Shown in pieces: positions 28,563 to 37,257 of a DNA stretch of 48,003 bases. Made by a program: the position numbers and the translations under genes. The stretch is from the NCBI GenBank assembly GCA_947259375.1, contig CAMYLZ010000030.1, positions 1 to 48,003 on the forward strand, read 5' to 3'. Within the stretch, counting starts at the first letter, position 1, and the number at the start of each line of letters is the position of its first letter. The DNA is from an uncultured Parvularculaceae bacterium. GTDB lineage: Bacteria > Pseudomonadota > Alphaproteobacteria > Caulobacterales > Parvularculaceae. The notes beneath the pieces were generated by a model. It made no database searches, had not been told where the DNA came from, and saw only the letters and a program-made list of their open reading frames with translations.

Positions 28563-30203
28563 GTGGGGCTTGCGCTGTTGGATTATGTGGTTCTCGGGGG
28601 CTATGCCGTCATGCTGGTCGCCGTCGCCTGGACCGTATCGCGTGAAAAAGGCGGCGCTACGAAAAACACCAACGACTATTTCCTGGCGAGTAATGCGCTT
28701 CCTTGGTGGGCGGTGGGCGCATCTTTGATCGCCGCCAATATTTCCGCCGAACAAGTGATCGGCATGTCCGGCTCGGGCTTCGCGCTCGGTCTGGGCATTG
28801 CTTCCTATGAATGGATGGCGGCGCTGACATTGTTAATTGTCGGCAAGTATTTCCTGCCGATCTTCCTGAAAAAGGGCATTTACACGATGCCGCAATTCCT
28901 GGAGCAGCGATTTAATGGAACGGTGCGTTCCGTTATGGCGGTCTTCTGGCTCGGTGTGTACACGCTCGTCAATCTGACGTCGATTTTGTGGCTTGGCGCG
29001 TTGGCGGTTAACGCGCTGACGGGGCTTGAGTTGTTCTATGGCCTTGTTGCATTGGCCGCGTTCGCTGCGGTTTACTCACTGTACGGTGGTTTAAAGGCTG
29101 TTGCACTTACCGATATTGTACAAGTCGTGATGCTTATCCTTGGTGGTGTTTTCATCGCCTACCTGACCCTTGATGCGGCTGCAGATGGCGCAGGGCCGGT
29201 CGCGGGTCTTGGGGTTTTGATGGAAAAGGCGCCCGGGAAATTCGACATGATCCTAGATAAAGAAAATCCGTTTTACGCGGACCTGCCTGGGCTATCGGTC
29301 CTGATCGGCGGGCTATGGATCATGAATCTTTCTTATTGGGGATTCAACCAGTACATCATTCAGCGGGCGCTGGCGGCAAAAAGTCAGAAAGAAGCGCAGC
29401 TTGGTATTGTATTTGCGGCGTTCTTAAAGCTGTTAGTGCCGGTTCTTGTCGTCCTACCCGGGATTGCGGCATTTGTTCTGCATCCTGACATTGCATGCGC
29501 TGACGGCGCAAGTCTTGTTGCGGGGGCGGATGGTGGTAAGCCCGTTTGCCAACCCGGCGAGGGTAACCCGAATTACGACCTTGCCTACCCAACGATGATG
29601 GGTTTGGCGCCGGAAGGCGTGCGTGGTCTGATTTTCGCGGCGCTTGTCGCCGCGATCGTCTCCTCGCTCGGGTCGATGATGAATTCGATTGCCACGATTT
29701 TCACGATGGACCTTTATCGGCCTGTGTTCAAAAGCACTTCTGAAAACAGGCTTGTGTGGATCGGTCGAACCGTTGCGCTGACAGCGCTGATCATCGCTGT
29801 CATTGCCGCGCGCCCGCTGCTCGGCAATGCAGAGCAGGCATTCCAGTATATTCAGGAATTCACAGGCTTCTTCACGCCGGGAATCGTTGCGCTGTTTTTG
29901 CTCGGCATGTTCTGGAAGAAAACCACGGCCCTAGGGGCGCTTGCCGCGGCCATGGGTTCGGCGGTCTTTTCGCTGGCGTTTAAAATTGGCCTGCCAGCGA
30001 TGCCCTTCATGAACCGCGTCGGTTATGTTTTCATCTTGTGTGTGACGGCCGCAGTTCTGGTATCGCTTTTCTTTGGCCGCGGGCGCGATCATGAAAATGC
30101 GATCGACCATGCGGGGGTCAGCTTTGCGACTAGTCGCTTTTTCAACATTGCGGCTGCGGTTCTGGCCGCGGTGTTGATCGCGCTATATTGGCTTTGGTGG
30201 TAG
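28563..30203 (+). CDS. Sodium/solute symporter (SSS family, SGLT-like sugar symporter)
   Basis: A 546-residue inner-membrane protein with about 14 hydrophobic segments. It matches the sugar branch of the SSS family: YFLASNALPWWAVGASLIAANISAEQVIGMSGSGFA, then FGLV-type core helices (YSLYGGLKAVALTDIVQVVML), then LSYWGFNQYIIQRALAAKS and AALVAAIVSSLGSMMNSIATIFTMDLY, the sodium-site helix. It probably imports glucose, galactose or a released disaccharide with Na+. Start is GTG at 28563, with GGGAGG 6 bases before it; the longer frame upstream crosses the regulatory region. It is a second uptake route beside the ABC importer. Confidence 0.9.
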   Translation: MGLALLDYVVLGGYAVMLVAVAWTVSREKGGATKNTNDYFLASNALPWWAVGASLIAANISAEQVIGMSGSGFALGLGIASYEWMAALTLLIVGKYFLPIFLKKGIYTMPQFLEQRFNGTVRSVMAVFWLGVYTLVNLTSILWLGALAVNALTGLELFYGLVALAAFAAVYSLYGGLKAVALTDIVQVVMLILGGVFIAYLTLDAAADGAGPVAGLGVLMEKAPGKFDMILDKENPFYADLPGLSVLIGGLWIMNLSYWGFNQYIIQRALAAKSQKEAQLGIVFAAFLKLLVPVLVVLPGIAAFVLHPDIACADGASLVAGADGGKPVCQPGEGNPNYDLAYPTMMGLAPEGVRGLIFAALVAAIVSSLGSMMNSIATIFTMDLYRPVFKSTSENRLVWIGRTVALTALIIAVIAARPLLGNAEQAFQYIQEFTGFFTPGIVALFLLGMFWKKTTALGALAAAMGSAVFSLAFKIGLPAMPFMNRVGYVFILCVTAAVLVSLFFGRGRDHENAIDHAGVSFATSRFFNIAAAVLAAVLIALYWLWW

Positions 30204-30567
30204 GAATCTCCGCTCAATCAACCTCGTAATCGCGACGATTGTGAAAGTCGGGAACCGCCACGACGTATTTTGTGTTCAATGCGGCTGATGAGTTGCTGGG
30301 GCACGAGCTGGAGAACATTCGTTCTGAATGATGAGACGGCAGGGCGACCCTCCGCTCGGACCGGTATCGTCCCTAGCCTGACCATTGATGACGACGGGTT
30401 TGCTGGATTGTCGCGTTCTACCGGGGATTAACCGAACGAACTGGGCTTCGCGACATGGCGGAAAGGTTCGAGAATGGGGCGGGAGGGCGGCAGCCAGTCC
30501 CAAAAAAAATTGTGGAATGGCGATTCATATTTTAACGCGGCGGATTCCCGCCGCGGTTATTCGAGCC
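30204..30567. other. Intergenic region between convergent symporter and LacI 2 genes
   Basis: A 364-base gap with no credible gene. A GC-rich inverted repeat at 30537-30554 (GCGGCGG/CCGCCGC, 4-base loop) lies 14 bases beyond the LacI 2 stop and may serve as transcription end for one or both strands, though no clean T-run follows. Nothing else is recognised. Confidence 0.45.
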
Positions 30568-31614
30568 TTAGTGTTCTTCCTTGTCTGGTTTCGGCGGCCG
30601 GCCGGTTGATCTGCGAAAGACGACTTCGGTAGGTATCGGTGCGCACCGTTCGGTATCATGGCCGATAATCTTATGTATCAGGTTCTGAGTGGCCTGTTGC
30701 CCCATCCTCCGCACAGGTTGACGTATGGTCGTTAGTCCCGGCCATACTCGCGATGCAACGGGCGTGTCATCAAACCCCGCGATGCTGATGTCTTCAGGGA
30801 CGCGTAACCCCGCCTCATGAGCTTCAAAAATGGCGCCGGCCGCCATGTCGTCATTGGCTGCAAAAATCGCTGTCGGGCGCGGAGACTTTAGAAGTAGGCC
30901 AGCGGCAGCGCGACGGCCGCTGGAAAAGGTGTTGAAGCCTTGCGCGACCGCTAGCGTTACGGTGTCTCCTTGGTTTTTGAATTCTTCGATGCATTCACGC
31001 ACGCCGGTCAATATTTCCGCCATTGCGAGGTGCTCGGGATCACCGCTTATGTAACCGATCTCGCGGTGGCCAAGATCGAGGAGGTGGGCAGTGATCTCCT
31101 TGCCCGCAATGCGGTTTGTTGTGACGACGTCGCAATCCTGCAACGGCCCCGTGCCCGGCGATATTCGTCCATAGGGAATGTTTTCGCTTTCCAGCGCAGC
31201 CAGAAGCTGCTCATCGTCGGTCAATGGGGGCATGAGGACGGCGCCATCCAGCCGCGAACGTTCAATAAAGTCCAGCACTGATGCGATCAGGCGTGATCCT
31301 CTCGCCGACGTTTCGTGAATTGTGAGTTCGTAGCCGTTTTGCTGGCAGGTTTGCCTTATCCCTTCGATTAGCGAAATGACAAAGTAAGAGGCCGGATTCT
31401 CATATAGGAATGCGATATTGTAAGATTTGCCTGATCGCAGACCCCGAGCCTTCACGTCAGGCTGATAGTTTAAATCGGAAATAACCTTTTCGATGCGCCG
31501 GCGTAACGCGTCACTGACATTCGCCTCATTGTTGATTACCCGAGATACCGACTTTCGGGAGACGCCTGCGCGGCGAGCAACGTCTGTAATGCTGGCCCGC
31601 CTTATGTGCGACAT
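30568..31614 (-). CDS. LacI-family transcriptional regulator 2
   Basis: A 348-residue repressor. N-terminal helix-turn-helix ITDVARRAGVSRKSVSRVINNE (about 9-30), hinge (KARGLRSGKS), then effector domain with IAFLYENPASYFVISLIEGIRQ, FAANDDMAAGAIFEA and ISIAGFDDTPVASRVWPGLTTIRQP. The SRKSVSRVINNE recognition helix differs from LacI 1 (SIASVSRVVNGH), so it should bind a different operator. A second palindrome class, TGACANCGNTGTCA, exists near the symporter and in the GH3/GH144 region and is the natural candidate. This group resembles repressors linked to glycoside-hydrolase/TonB loci in Caulobacter-like bacteria. Confidence 0.92.
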   Translation of the reverse strand: MSHIRRASITDVARRAGVSRKSVSRVINNEANVSDALRRRIEKVISDLNYQPDVKARGLRSGKSYNIAFLYENPASYFVISLIEGIRQTCQQNGYELTIHETSARGSRLIASVLDFIERSRLDGAVLMPPLTDDEQLLAALESENIPYGRISPGTGPLQDCDVVTTNRIAGKEITAHLLDLGHREIGYISGDPEHLAMAEILTGVRECIEEFKNQGDTVTLAVAQGFNTFSSGRRAAAGLLLKSPRPTAIFAANDDMAAGAIFEAHEAGLRVPEDISIAGFDDTPVASRVWPGLTTIRQPVRRMGQQATQNLIHKIIGHDTERCAPIPTEVVFRRSTGRPPKPDKEEH

Positions 31615-31885
31615 GAGTTCTGGTCCGAGTGACTGCGCCCCTGGTGCGGAAAATCAGGAACCTAATGATTTGACTTATTTCTAGGGTTATTCAACTGCCT
31701 GTACAAGGCGGAGCGTATGTACGGAGGCCGTCGTTCGGCGCGCCTTCCCAGCATATTAGAAGCAACCGTTATGCGGCGTCGTCGGCCGGCGTCAATCCGC
31801 AAATTAGCGCGCGAGAATCGGCCGGAACAAAGATGATTACGGGCCAATAGCACCCTGTCATTGTTCCAGCATTCGTTCTTGCCGG

Positions 31886-34213
31886 TTAGTTTGTTGTGAC
31901 CTCGAAGTCCGCTTCGAGGACGTCATCGGACGAGCCGCCAATGAATACCTTGAATGCGCCCGATTCGAGGCCGAATGTCATGTCGGCTCGATAAAAGGCG
32001 AGGTCTTCCGGCGTGATTTCAAAGGAAACAGTACGTCGCTCGCCCGGTTTGAGCATGATTTTTTCAAACCCTTTCAATTGTTTGACCGGCCGCGTCACCG
32101 ATCCAACCAGGTCTTGAATATAAAGTTGAATAGTTTCCTCGCCTGCGCGCGCGCCGGTATTGGCGACGGTGACGGAGGCCGTCAGCGACTGGTTTGCGGA
32201 AATGGACGCCTGGCTCAGCGAGAGTGCAGAGTATTCGAACGTCGTATAGCTCAGGCCATAGCCGAATGCGTATAGCGGGCTGTTCGGCGTCGCCAGGTAG
32301 CGCGAAAGGTATTTCTGGCCTTGTTTCTCTTCCGTATACGGTCGGCCAGTGTTTTTCATGTTGTAGTGAATAGGAACCTGACCGACATTGCGCGGAAAGG
32401 TGACAGGCAGTTTGCCTGACGGATTGTAGTCGCCAGAAAGAACGTCGGCGATGGCGTGTCCGCCCATCGTGCCGGGGTACCAGGCCTCGAGGATGGCATC
32501 GACATTGGCGTCAGCCCACTCAATCGACAGCGGGCGACCGTTCATCAGGACAAGCACGACAGGTTTGCCGGTCTCTTTCAACGCTTCAAGAAGTTCGCTC
32601 TGTGCGCCCGGAAGCGTTAGCGAGGTACGGCTTGCCGCTTCGCCCGTCATGTCCCAGCGCTCACCGGCGGCGACGACGATTAGGTCCGACTTTTTGGCGG
32701 CGTTTATCGCCTCTCGCAGCATCTTACGGTCCGGATTGGCGTCAAATTCGTAACCGGCGCCTCTAGCGTAATGCAATTGAACATTGTCTCCGAAGCGCGC
32801 CTTCAGGCCTTCGAGCAATGTCACGGGTTTCGTTTCGCGATCGCCAGCCGCGGCCCAGCTTCCGATCATGTCCGCTTTGCTGTCCGCAAGCGGGCCAATG
32901 ACAGCTATTGATTGAACAGAATTCTGGATAGGAAGCGTGTCATTGGCGTTTTTCAGCAAAACCATAGAGCGTCGAGCGACGTCCCGGGCGTCGTCGAGGT
33001 TTGCGTCTTTGTAGATTTCCGCCTTTTCTCGCGCTTTATCGCTGTAGCGATAGGGGTTTTCGAATAGGCCGAGCCGGTATTTCAGTTCCAGGATGCGGCG
33101 TACGGCTGTGTCAAGCTGCTTCTCGGATATGCGGCCATCGGCGACGGCGTCAGGCAGGTGATTCATGAAAACAGCGCCCTGCATGTCCATGTCGACGCCA
33201 GCGTTAACCGCTAACTCGCCAGCGTGGTCTTCGTCGCGGGCGAAGCCGTGCGGGACCATTTCGTTGATGGAGGTGTAATCGGTAACGACAAACCCGTTGA
33301 AATCCCATTCATCGCGCAGAACATCTGACAGCAGATATGTGCTGCCAGTCGCCGGGATGCCGTTCAGTTCATTGAATGCGGTCATGAATGTAGCCGCGCC
33401 TTCGTCGAGCGCCGCCTTAAAGGGCGGAAGATAGGTCTCGCGGAGTTCGCGATCGGACATGTTTGTGGTGTGGTAATCGCGCCCGGCCTGCGCGGCGCCA
33501 TAAGCAGCAAAGTGCTTTGCCGTTGCGAGGATCGTGTCGACCGCCGCCAGATCATCGCCTTGATAGCCGCGCACGCGCGCGCGGGCAATTTCTGAGCCAA
33601 GATAAACGTCTTCCCCCGAACCTTCAGACATGCGGCCCCAGCGCGGGTCACGGGCGACGTCGACCATGGGCGCGAACGTCCAGTGAATGCCCTCGGCCGC
33701 GGCTTCTCTTGCAGAAACGCGTGCGCTGCGTTCAATCGCTTCCAAGTCCCAGCTGGCCGCTTCGCCAAGCGAAATCGGGAAAATGGTGCGGTGTCCGTGA
33801 ATGACGTCATATCCAAAAAGGAGCGGGATGCCGAGGCGCGTTTCCTCGACGGCCATACGTTGTAATTCCCGCGTGTAATCCGCCGTGTAAGCGTTGAAGA
33901 CGGCGCCGACTTTGCCCGCTTTGATGTCTTCCAGATAATTGTCATTCATGGTCGGGCCGGTGACGCTCCAGCCGCTGGTGAACAGCGTCATCTGGCCGAT
34001 TTTTTCCTCGAGCGTCATTTTTGCGATCAGCTTGTCCGCGAACGCATCCATTTCGGGCGAGGGAGCCCAAATGTTGCGGGCGACATCGCTTGCTGCATGG
34101 TTTGATTGCGCGGTGTCCGGCGCAAGCGTAGTCGCCACGCAAGCGGTCAATGCTGCGGCGGAAGCGGAAAGCAGCATGATGCGAAGCATGCCGGCGAAAT
34201 TTGTCGTTTTCAT
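31886..34213 (-). CDS. GH3 beta-glucosidase lipoprotein (BglX-like)
   Basis: A 775-residue retaining exo-glycosidase. The N-terminal lipobox LTAC (Cys25) predicts membrane anchoring in the periplasm. The first domain holds KIGQMTLF, the substrate-binding KHFAAYG and DYHTT and the nucleophile Asp312 in GFVVTDYTS. The second, alpha/beta domain carries VLLKNANDTLPI and VVVAAGERWDMTGEAA. A C-terminal fibronectin-III-like domain (VTVANTGARAGEETIQLYI) completes the BglX layout. It would strip glucose or disaccharides from beta-glucan oligomers before import. Divergent from GH144 over a 609-base regulatory region; LacI 2 lies downstream on the same strand. Confidence 0.94.
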   Translation of the reverse strand: MKTTNFAGMLRIMLLSASAAALTACVATTLAPDTAQSNHAASDVARNIWAPSPEMDAFADKLIAKMTLEEKIGQMTLFTSGWSVTGPTMNDNYLEDIKAGKVGAVFNAYTADYTRELQRMAVEETRLGIPLLFGYDVIHGHRTIFPISLGEAASWDLEAIERSARVSAREAAAEGIHWTFAPMVDVARDPRWGRMSEGSGEDVYLGSEIARARVRGYQGDDLAAVDTILATAKHFAAYGAAQAGRDYHTTNMSDRELRETYLPPFKAALDEGAATFMTAFNELNGIPATGSTYLLSDVLRDEWDFNGFVVTDYTSINEMVPHGFARDEDHAGELAVNAGVDMDMQGAVFMNHLPDAVADGRISEKQLDTAVRRILELKYRLGLFENPYRYSDKAREKAEIYKDANLDDARDVARRSMVLLKNANDTLPIQNSVQSIAVIGPLADSKADMIGSWAAAGDRETKPVTLLEGLKARFGDNVQLHYARGAGYEFDANPDRKMLREAINAAKKSDLIVVAAGERWDMTGEAASRTSLTLPGAQSELLEALKETGKPVVLVLMNGRPLSIEWADANVDAILEAWYPGTMGGHAIADVLSGDYNPSGKLPVTFPRNVGQVPIHYNMKNTGRPYTEEKQGQKYLSRYLATPNSPLYAFGYGLSYTTFEYSALSLSQASISANQSLTASVTVANTGARAGEETIQLYIQDLVGSVTRPVKQLKGFEKIMLKPGERRTVSFEITPEDLAFYRADMTFGLESGAFKVFIGGSSDDVLEADFEVTTN

Positions 34214-34453
34214 AGATCACACTACTTAGCGGTTCGAATTGATTTAACGTTAGGCGCGTTTTTGGAAGAAGCGTCCGGCCGGTATTTCTCCGGCGCAGTG
34301 TCCGGGGCTCTGGTTTGGCGGTTTTAAACCGCTGAATTCTGATAGAGTCCCCACTCACGCTTCCTGTAGTCGCTCTCTTGCACGCCAAGGGCGGGATGGC
34401 GCATTGGCTTGACGGGGCATAAAAATTTAGTGCGCCAGAAATGTCAAGCAAAA

Positions 34454-34467
34454 TGACACCGATGTCA
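34454..34467. promoter_or_regulatory. Operator-like palindrome TGACACCGATGTCA
   Basis: 14-bp inverted repeat with TGACA/TGTCA arms and a CCGA centre. Same class as 28455-28470. Located about 240 bases from the GH3 start and 355 from the GH144 start. Binding by LacI 2 is inferred. Confidence 0.55.
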
Positions 34468-34506
34468 AATTAATATTTTTCACCCATAAAAGAGCTGAAT
34501 TATGGT

Positions 34507-34520
34507 TGCAACCGTTGTCA
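34507..34520. promoter_or_regulatory. Operator-like palindrome TGCAACCGTTGTCA
   Basis: A weaker member of the same class: the right arm TTGTCA is intact, the left arm is TGCAA instead of TGACA. It lies exactly 53 bases from the site at 34454, matching the spacing of the paired sites near LacI 1. Confidence 0.42.
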
Positions 34521-34822
34521 TGTGTGGTAGCTGGATAATGTCAGCAATACGGTTCGTGTGGTGACATAAAATTTGTTACTCGACTGTTCAGGCAAGTGAG
34601 GAACGGTGACGAATTGTGAGGGGCAAAGATGGCGTTGTCGCCAGATTGGATAACGGCGTGACCTCCAATCATTTGCTTGGCGCGTCCATGGTTGTGATGG
34701 CTGGTGGATTGGGCACCAAAGCTTTGTTGGGCAGTTAGCCGTCGGCTCGCGGAGAGCGCGAGAACAGCCCTTCCTTTAAGCTATCGCTTTATACGTATGA
34801 AGCTCAGAACAGGAATCTAAAG

Positions 34823-36349
34823 ATGTTTGTCCGTTCCAAATTCGTAATCGCCACAATCATTGCATTATTAACCACAGCTTGCAGCGGCGGTGCGATTCCC
34901 AGTAATGAGGGGGGCGCCGATATTTCTCGCGCAGCCGGAGTAAATGTGGACTTTGGCTGGGCGGATTATCGCCCAAGCGCGGCGGAACGGTCTTTCCTCG
35001 ACGATCTCAGCCAGCGGACATTTAACTATTTCTGGGAAACGACGGATCCGGAAACTTGCCTTGCTCCTGACCGATGGCCGTCGGCGCCGTTCTCAAGCGT
35101 TGCTGCGGTCGGTTTTGCGATCACCGCTTACGGCGTTGGCGTTGAGCGCGAATATGTATCGCGTGAGGCAGCAGCCGAACGTACCTTAAAATGCATTGAG
35201 TATTTTCTGGAGGCGCCGCAAGGGCCCGATGTCGAAGGCGTTTCCGGGCATCAGGGGTTTTTCTATCATTTCCTTGAATTCGAGACGGGCGCGCGGCGCG
35301 GCTCGACGGAGCTGTCGACCGTGGATACAGCTTTGCTGCTCGGCGGCGTGTTGTTCGCGCAATCCTATTTTGACGGGGATGCGGAAATCGAAGCGACGAT
35401 TCGGTTAAAAGCGGATGAGCTCTACCGCCGGGCTGACTGGACTTATTTTCTTCGGAACCAAACCGGCACGCAAGCAGCGAATCTCGAAAATTCTCAGGCT
35501 ATCACCATGGGGTGGAAGCCGGAAAAGGGTCATGAGCCCTATGACTGGGTTGGATACAATGAAGGGATGCTTGTCTACGTACTCGCCTCTGGGTCGCCGA
35601 CACATCCTGTATCGCGTGTGGCCTGGGACAAGGGCTGGGCGGCAAACCTCGAAGAAGACTGGGGTGAGTTCTACGGCCAAGAACACCTCGGATTCGAACC
35701 GCTTTTCGGCCATCAGTACTCGCATATTTTTATCGACTTTCGCGGGATTCAGGACGAATTCACACGATCCAAGGGAATCGACTATTTTGAAAACAGTCGG
35801 CGTGCGACTTATGCGCAACGCGCTTACGCTGAAGACAATCCGATGGAATGGAAGGGCTACAGCGGGTCGGTTTGGGGGCTGACAGCAAGTGACGGACCTG
35901 GCGGCAACGGAGCAGTCGAACTGAACGGGAAGCGGCGGGAGTTTTGGCGTTATCGCGCGCGTGGCGTAAGTCACATTCGGCAAGTTGATGATGGTACGAT
36001 TGTCCCGACAGCGGCTGGCGGGTCAATCCCGTTTGCGCCCGAGATCACTATTCCGGCTTTGATGTCGATGAAGGAACAATACGGCGATAATCTTTACCAG
36101 GAATATGGTTTTAAGGACGCGTTCAATCCGACCTTCTCATTTGAAGACGCAAAAAGCGACACAGGCGTCGTCACGGAGGACGGCTGGTTCGCTAATGACT
36201 ATCTCGGGATTGATCAAGGCCCGATTTTGTTGATGCTTGAAAACTATCGCAGCGAACTGGTCTGGAAGACCTTGCGCAAGAATCCGTATGTTCAAAAAGG
36301 CTTGCGTGAGGTTGGGTTTTCGGGCGGTTGGTTGGATGGGGCCGAATGA
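34823..36349 (+). CDS. GH144-type glucoamylase-like lipoprotein (probable beta-1,2-glucan hydrolase)
   Basis: A 508-residue lipoprotein (lipobox LTTAC, Cys20) with a single (alpha/alpha)6-type domain of the Pfam glycoamylase family. Family marks: FLDDLSQRTFNYFWETTD, CLAPDRWP then FSSVAAVGFAITAYGVGVE, GQEHLGFEPLFGHQYSHIFIDFRGI, and GWFANDYLGIDQGPILLMLENY. Proteins of this kind characterised so far (GH144) act on beta-1,2-glucan, endo or releasing sophorose. An AGGAA ribosome-binding site precedes the ATG. Adjacent GH3 and GH1 beta-glucosidases, a TonB receptor and an oligosaccharide ABC importer fit a beta-1,2-glucan utilisation role. Related families exist, so substrate is not certain. Confidence 0.8.
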   Translation: MFVRSKFVIATIIALLTTACSGGAIPSNEGGADISRAAGVNVDFGWADYRPSAAERSFLDDLSQRTFNYFWETTDPETCLAPDRWPSAPFSSVAAVGFAITAYGVGVEREYVSREAAAERTLKCIEYFLEAPQGPDVEGVSGHQGFFYHFLEFETGARRGSTELSTVDTALLLGGVLFAQSYFDGDAEIEATIRLKADELYRRADWTYFLRNQTGTQAANLENSQAITMGWKPEKGHEPYDWVGYNEGMLVYVLASGSPTHPVSRVAWDKGWAANLEEDWGEFYGQEHLGFEPLFGHQYSHIFIDFRGIQDEFTRSKGIDYFENSRRATYAQRAYAEDNPMEWKGYSGSVWGLTASDGPGGNGAVELNGKRREFWRYRARGVSHIRQVDDGTIVPTAAGGSIPFAPEITIPALMSMKEQYGDNLYQEYGFKDAFNPTFSFEDAKSDTGVVTEDGWFANDYLGIDQGPILLMLENYRSELVWKTLRKNPYVQKGLREVGFSGGWLDGAE

Positions 36350-36533
36350 CTTTGACCGATAGGGGTGCAAAATGAAAGCAAGAGCTTTCTATGTTATTCG
36401 CAGATTTGCGGTAGGCTGACCATAATAAATTTCGTGGACTATAATCAGTATGGAATGAAAGCCGAGTTTTTCAACCCGAATCGTGAAAGCGTTTAAAATC
36501 AGAGGGAACGGCAAATATCTCGCCGTGCATCAA

Positions 36534-36806
36534 CTATGCGATGCCTAATCTAAAGCATTGAAAAATAGTTTTGCCATCCTCGAACGCTGCGGCGAATAAT
36601 TTATTGCGACAAACACGGTTCCGGGCGCGAGGCGGTCCGACGCGCCGATCTTCAAGGCCTTTCAGCCCAAATCGCTCAAACAGATCACACCAGCGATGGA
36701 ACGTAGATCGTGACACGCCAATCTTATCGAGCGTGCGCCTCGCCGAGAGATGCGAGTGTTCAACCAGGCGAATGATCTCCAGCTTTTCAGAGGCGGGGTA
36801 TTTCAT
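36534..36806 (-). pseudogene. IS3-family transposase OrfB, N-terminal fragment
   Basis: Ninety residues. KYPASEKLEIIRLVEHSHLS followed by SRSTFHRWCDLFERFGLKGLEDR is the N-terminal helix-turn-helix of an IS3-type OrfB; the match ends near residue 62 and the DDE catalytic core (usually another 200+ residues) is absent. Its ATG overlaps the orfA stop by four bases (ATGA). Non-functional as a transposase. Confidence 0.75.
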
Positions 36807-37174
36807 TCGAGGTCGCCCCCATCCCCGGTCATGCTTTTTTTAAGCAGGCGGTTCTCAAGGGTGAGTTCGGCGACGACCTCTTTCAGATCGCTGGCTTCAC
36901 GGCGCAGATCATTCACTTCCGGCGATGTCGCCTGACGCGCCGTATCGCCAGCCAGGCGTTTCTTGCCAGCTTCCAAAAATTCGTTCGACAAGCTGTAATA
37001 GAGGCTCTGCGCAATGTTCTCCGGGCGGCACAGCTCGGCGATTGAATACTCGCCGCGCAGTCCCTCCAGAACAATGCGGATCTTTTCCTCTGTCGCATGA
37101 CGCTTACGCGTAGCACGGCGGATGTCTTTGACTGTCTTTTCGGCTGATCCTTCAGGCCCGGATTTGTTTCTCAT
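36803..37174 (-). CDS. IS3-family transposase OrfA
   Basis: A 123-residue helix-turn-helix protein: RKRHATEEKIRIVLEGLRGEYSIAELCR, then SLYYSLSNEFLEAGKKRLAGDTA, then a leucine-zipper-like DLRREASDLKEVVAELTLENRLLKKS. Canonical homologues read YSWSKEFLEAG, so YYSLSNEFLEAG shows slight drift. It can no longer drive transposition because OrfB is truncated, though it might still bind the element ends. Confidence 0.8.
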   Translation of the reverse strand: MRNKSGPEGSAEKTVKDIRRATRKRHATEEKIRIVLEGLRGEYSIAELCRPENIAQSLYYSLSNEFLEAGKKRLAGDTARQATSPEVNDLRREASDLKEVVAELTLENRLLKKSMTGDGGDLE

Positions 37175-37257
37175 CTTTGCTCCTCCTCAGAGCTACGATG
37201 AACCAAAATCCTCCGTTAGAAAATCAACTCAGAAAGTCCCATGATCGATGACGGGGT

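Larger units (their letters stand above)
34214..34822. promoter_or_regulatory. Divergent regulatory region GH3 / GH144 with palindromes
   Basis: A 609-base gap with no gene. It contains TGACACCGATGTCA at 34454-34467 and TGCAACCGTTGTCA at 34507-34520, both related to the palindrome upstream of the symporter; the second includes a perfect GGTTGCAACC palindrome (34504-34513). AT-rich sequence lies between and after them, as expected for the divergent promoters. The spacing of 53 bases between the two sites equals that of the TGTAAACG pair at 28238/28291, which suggests paired-operator binding. Confidence 0.6.
36534..37257 (-). mobile_element. Truncated IS3-family insertion sequence
   Basis: Contains a full orfA and only the first part of orfB, so the element lost most of its transposase and its far end. 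The likely orfA-side terminus is near 37257 (minus-strand TGTACCCCGTCATCG), which abuts the cusA-like fragment; I cannot verify the terminal repeat because the partner end is missing. No target duplication can be measured. It sits at the border between the sugar island and the stress island. Confidence 0.65.

Noticed and set aside
35691-35700. tRNA T-loop-like GGATTCGAAC
   Set aside because: It lies inside the GH144 coding frame and no acceptor or anticodon stem surrounds it. No tRNA or rRNA was recognised anywhere in the window.
36490-36500. AAAGCGTTT as another LacI-type operator after GH144
   Set aside because: Only partly symmetric and lacks the TGTAA/TTACA arms of the two confirmed copies; not near a gene start.
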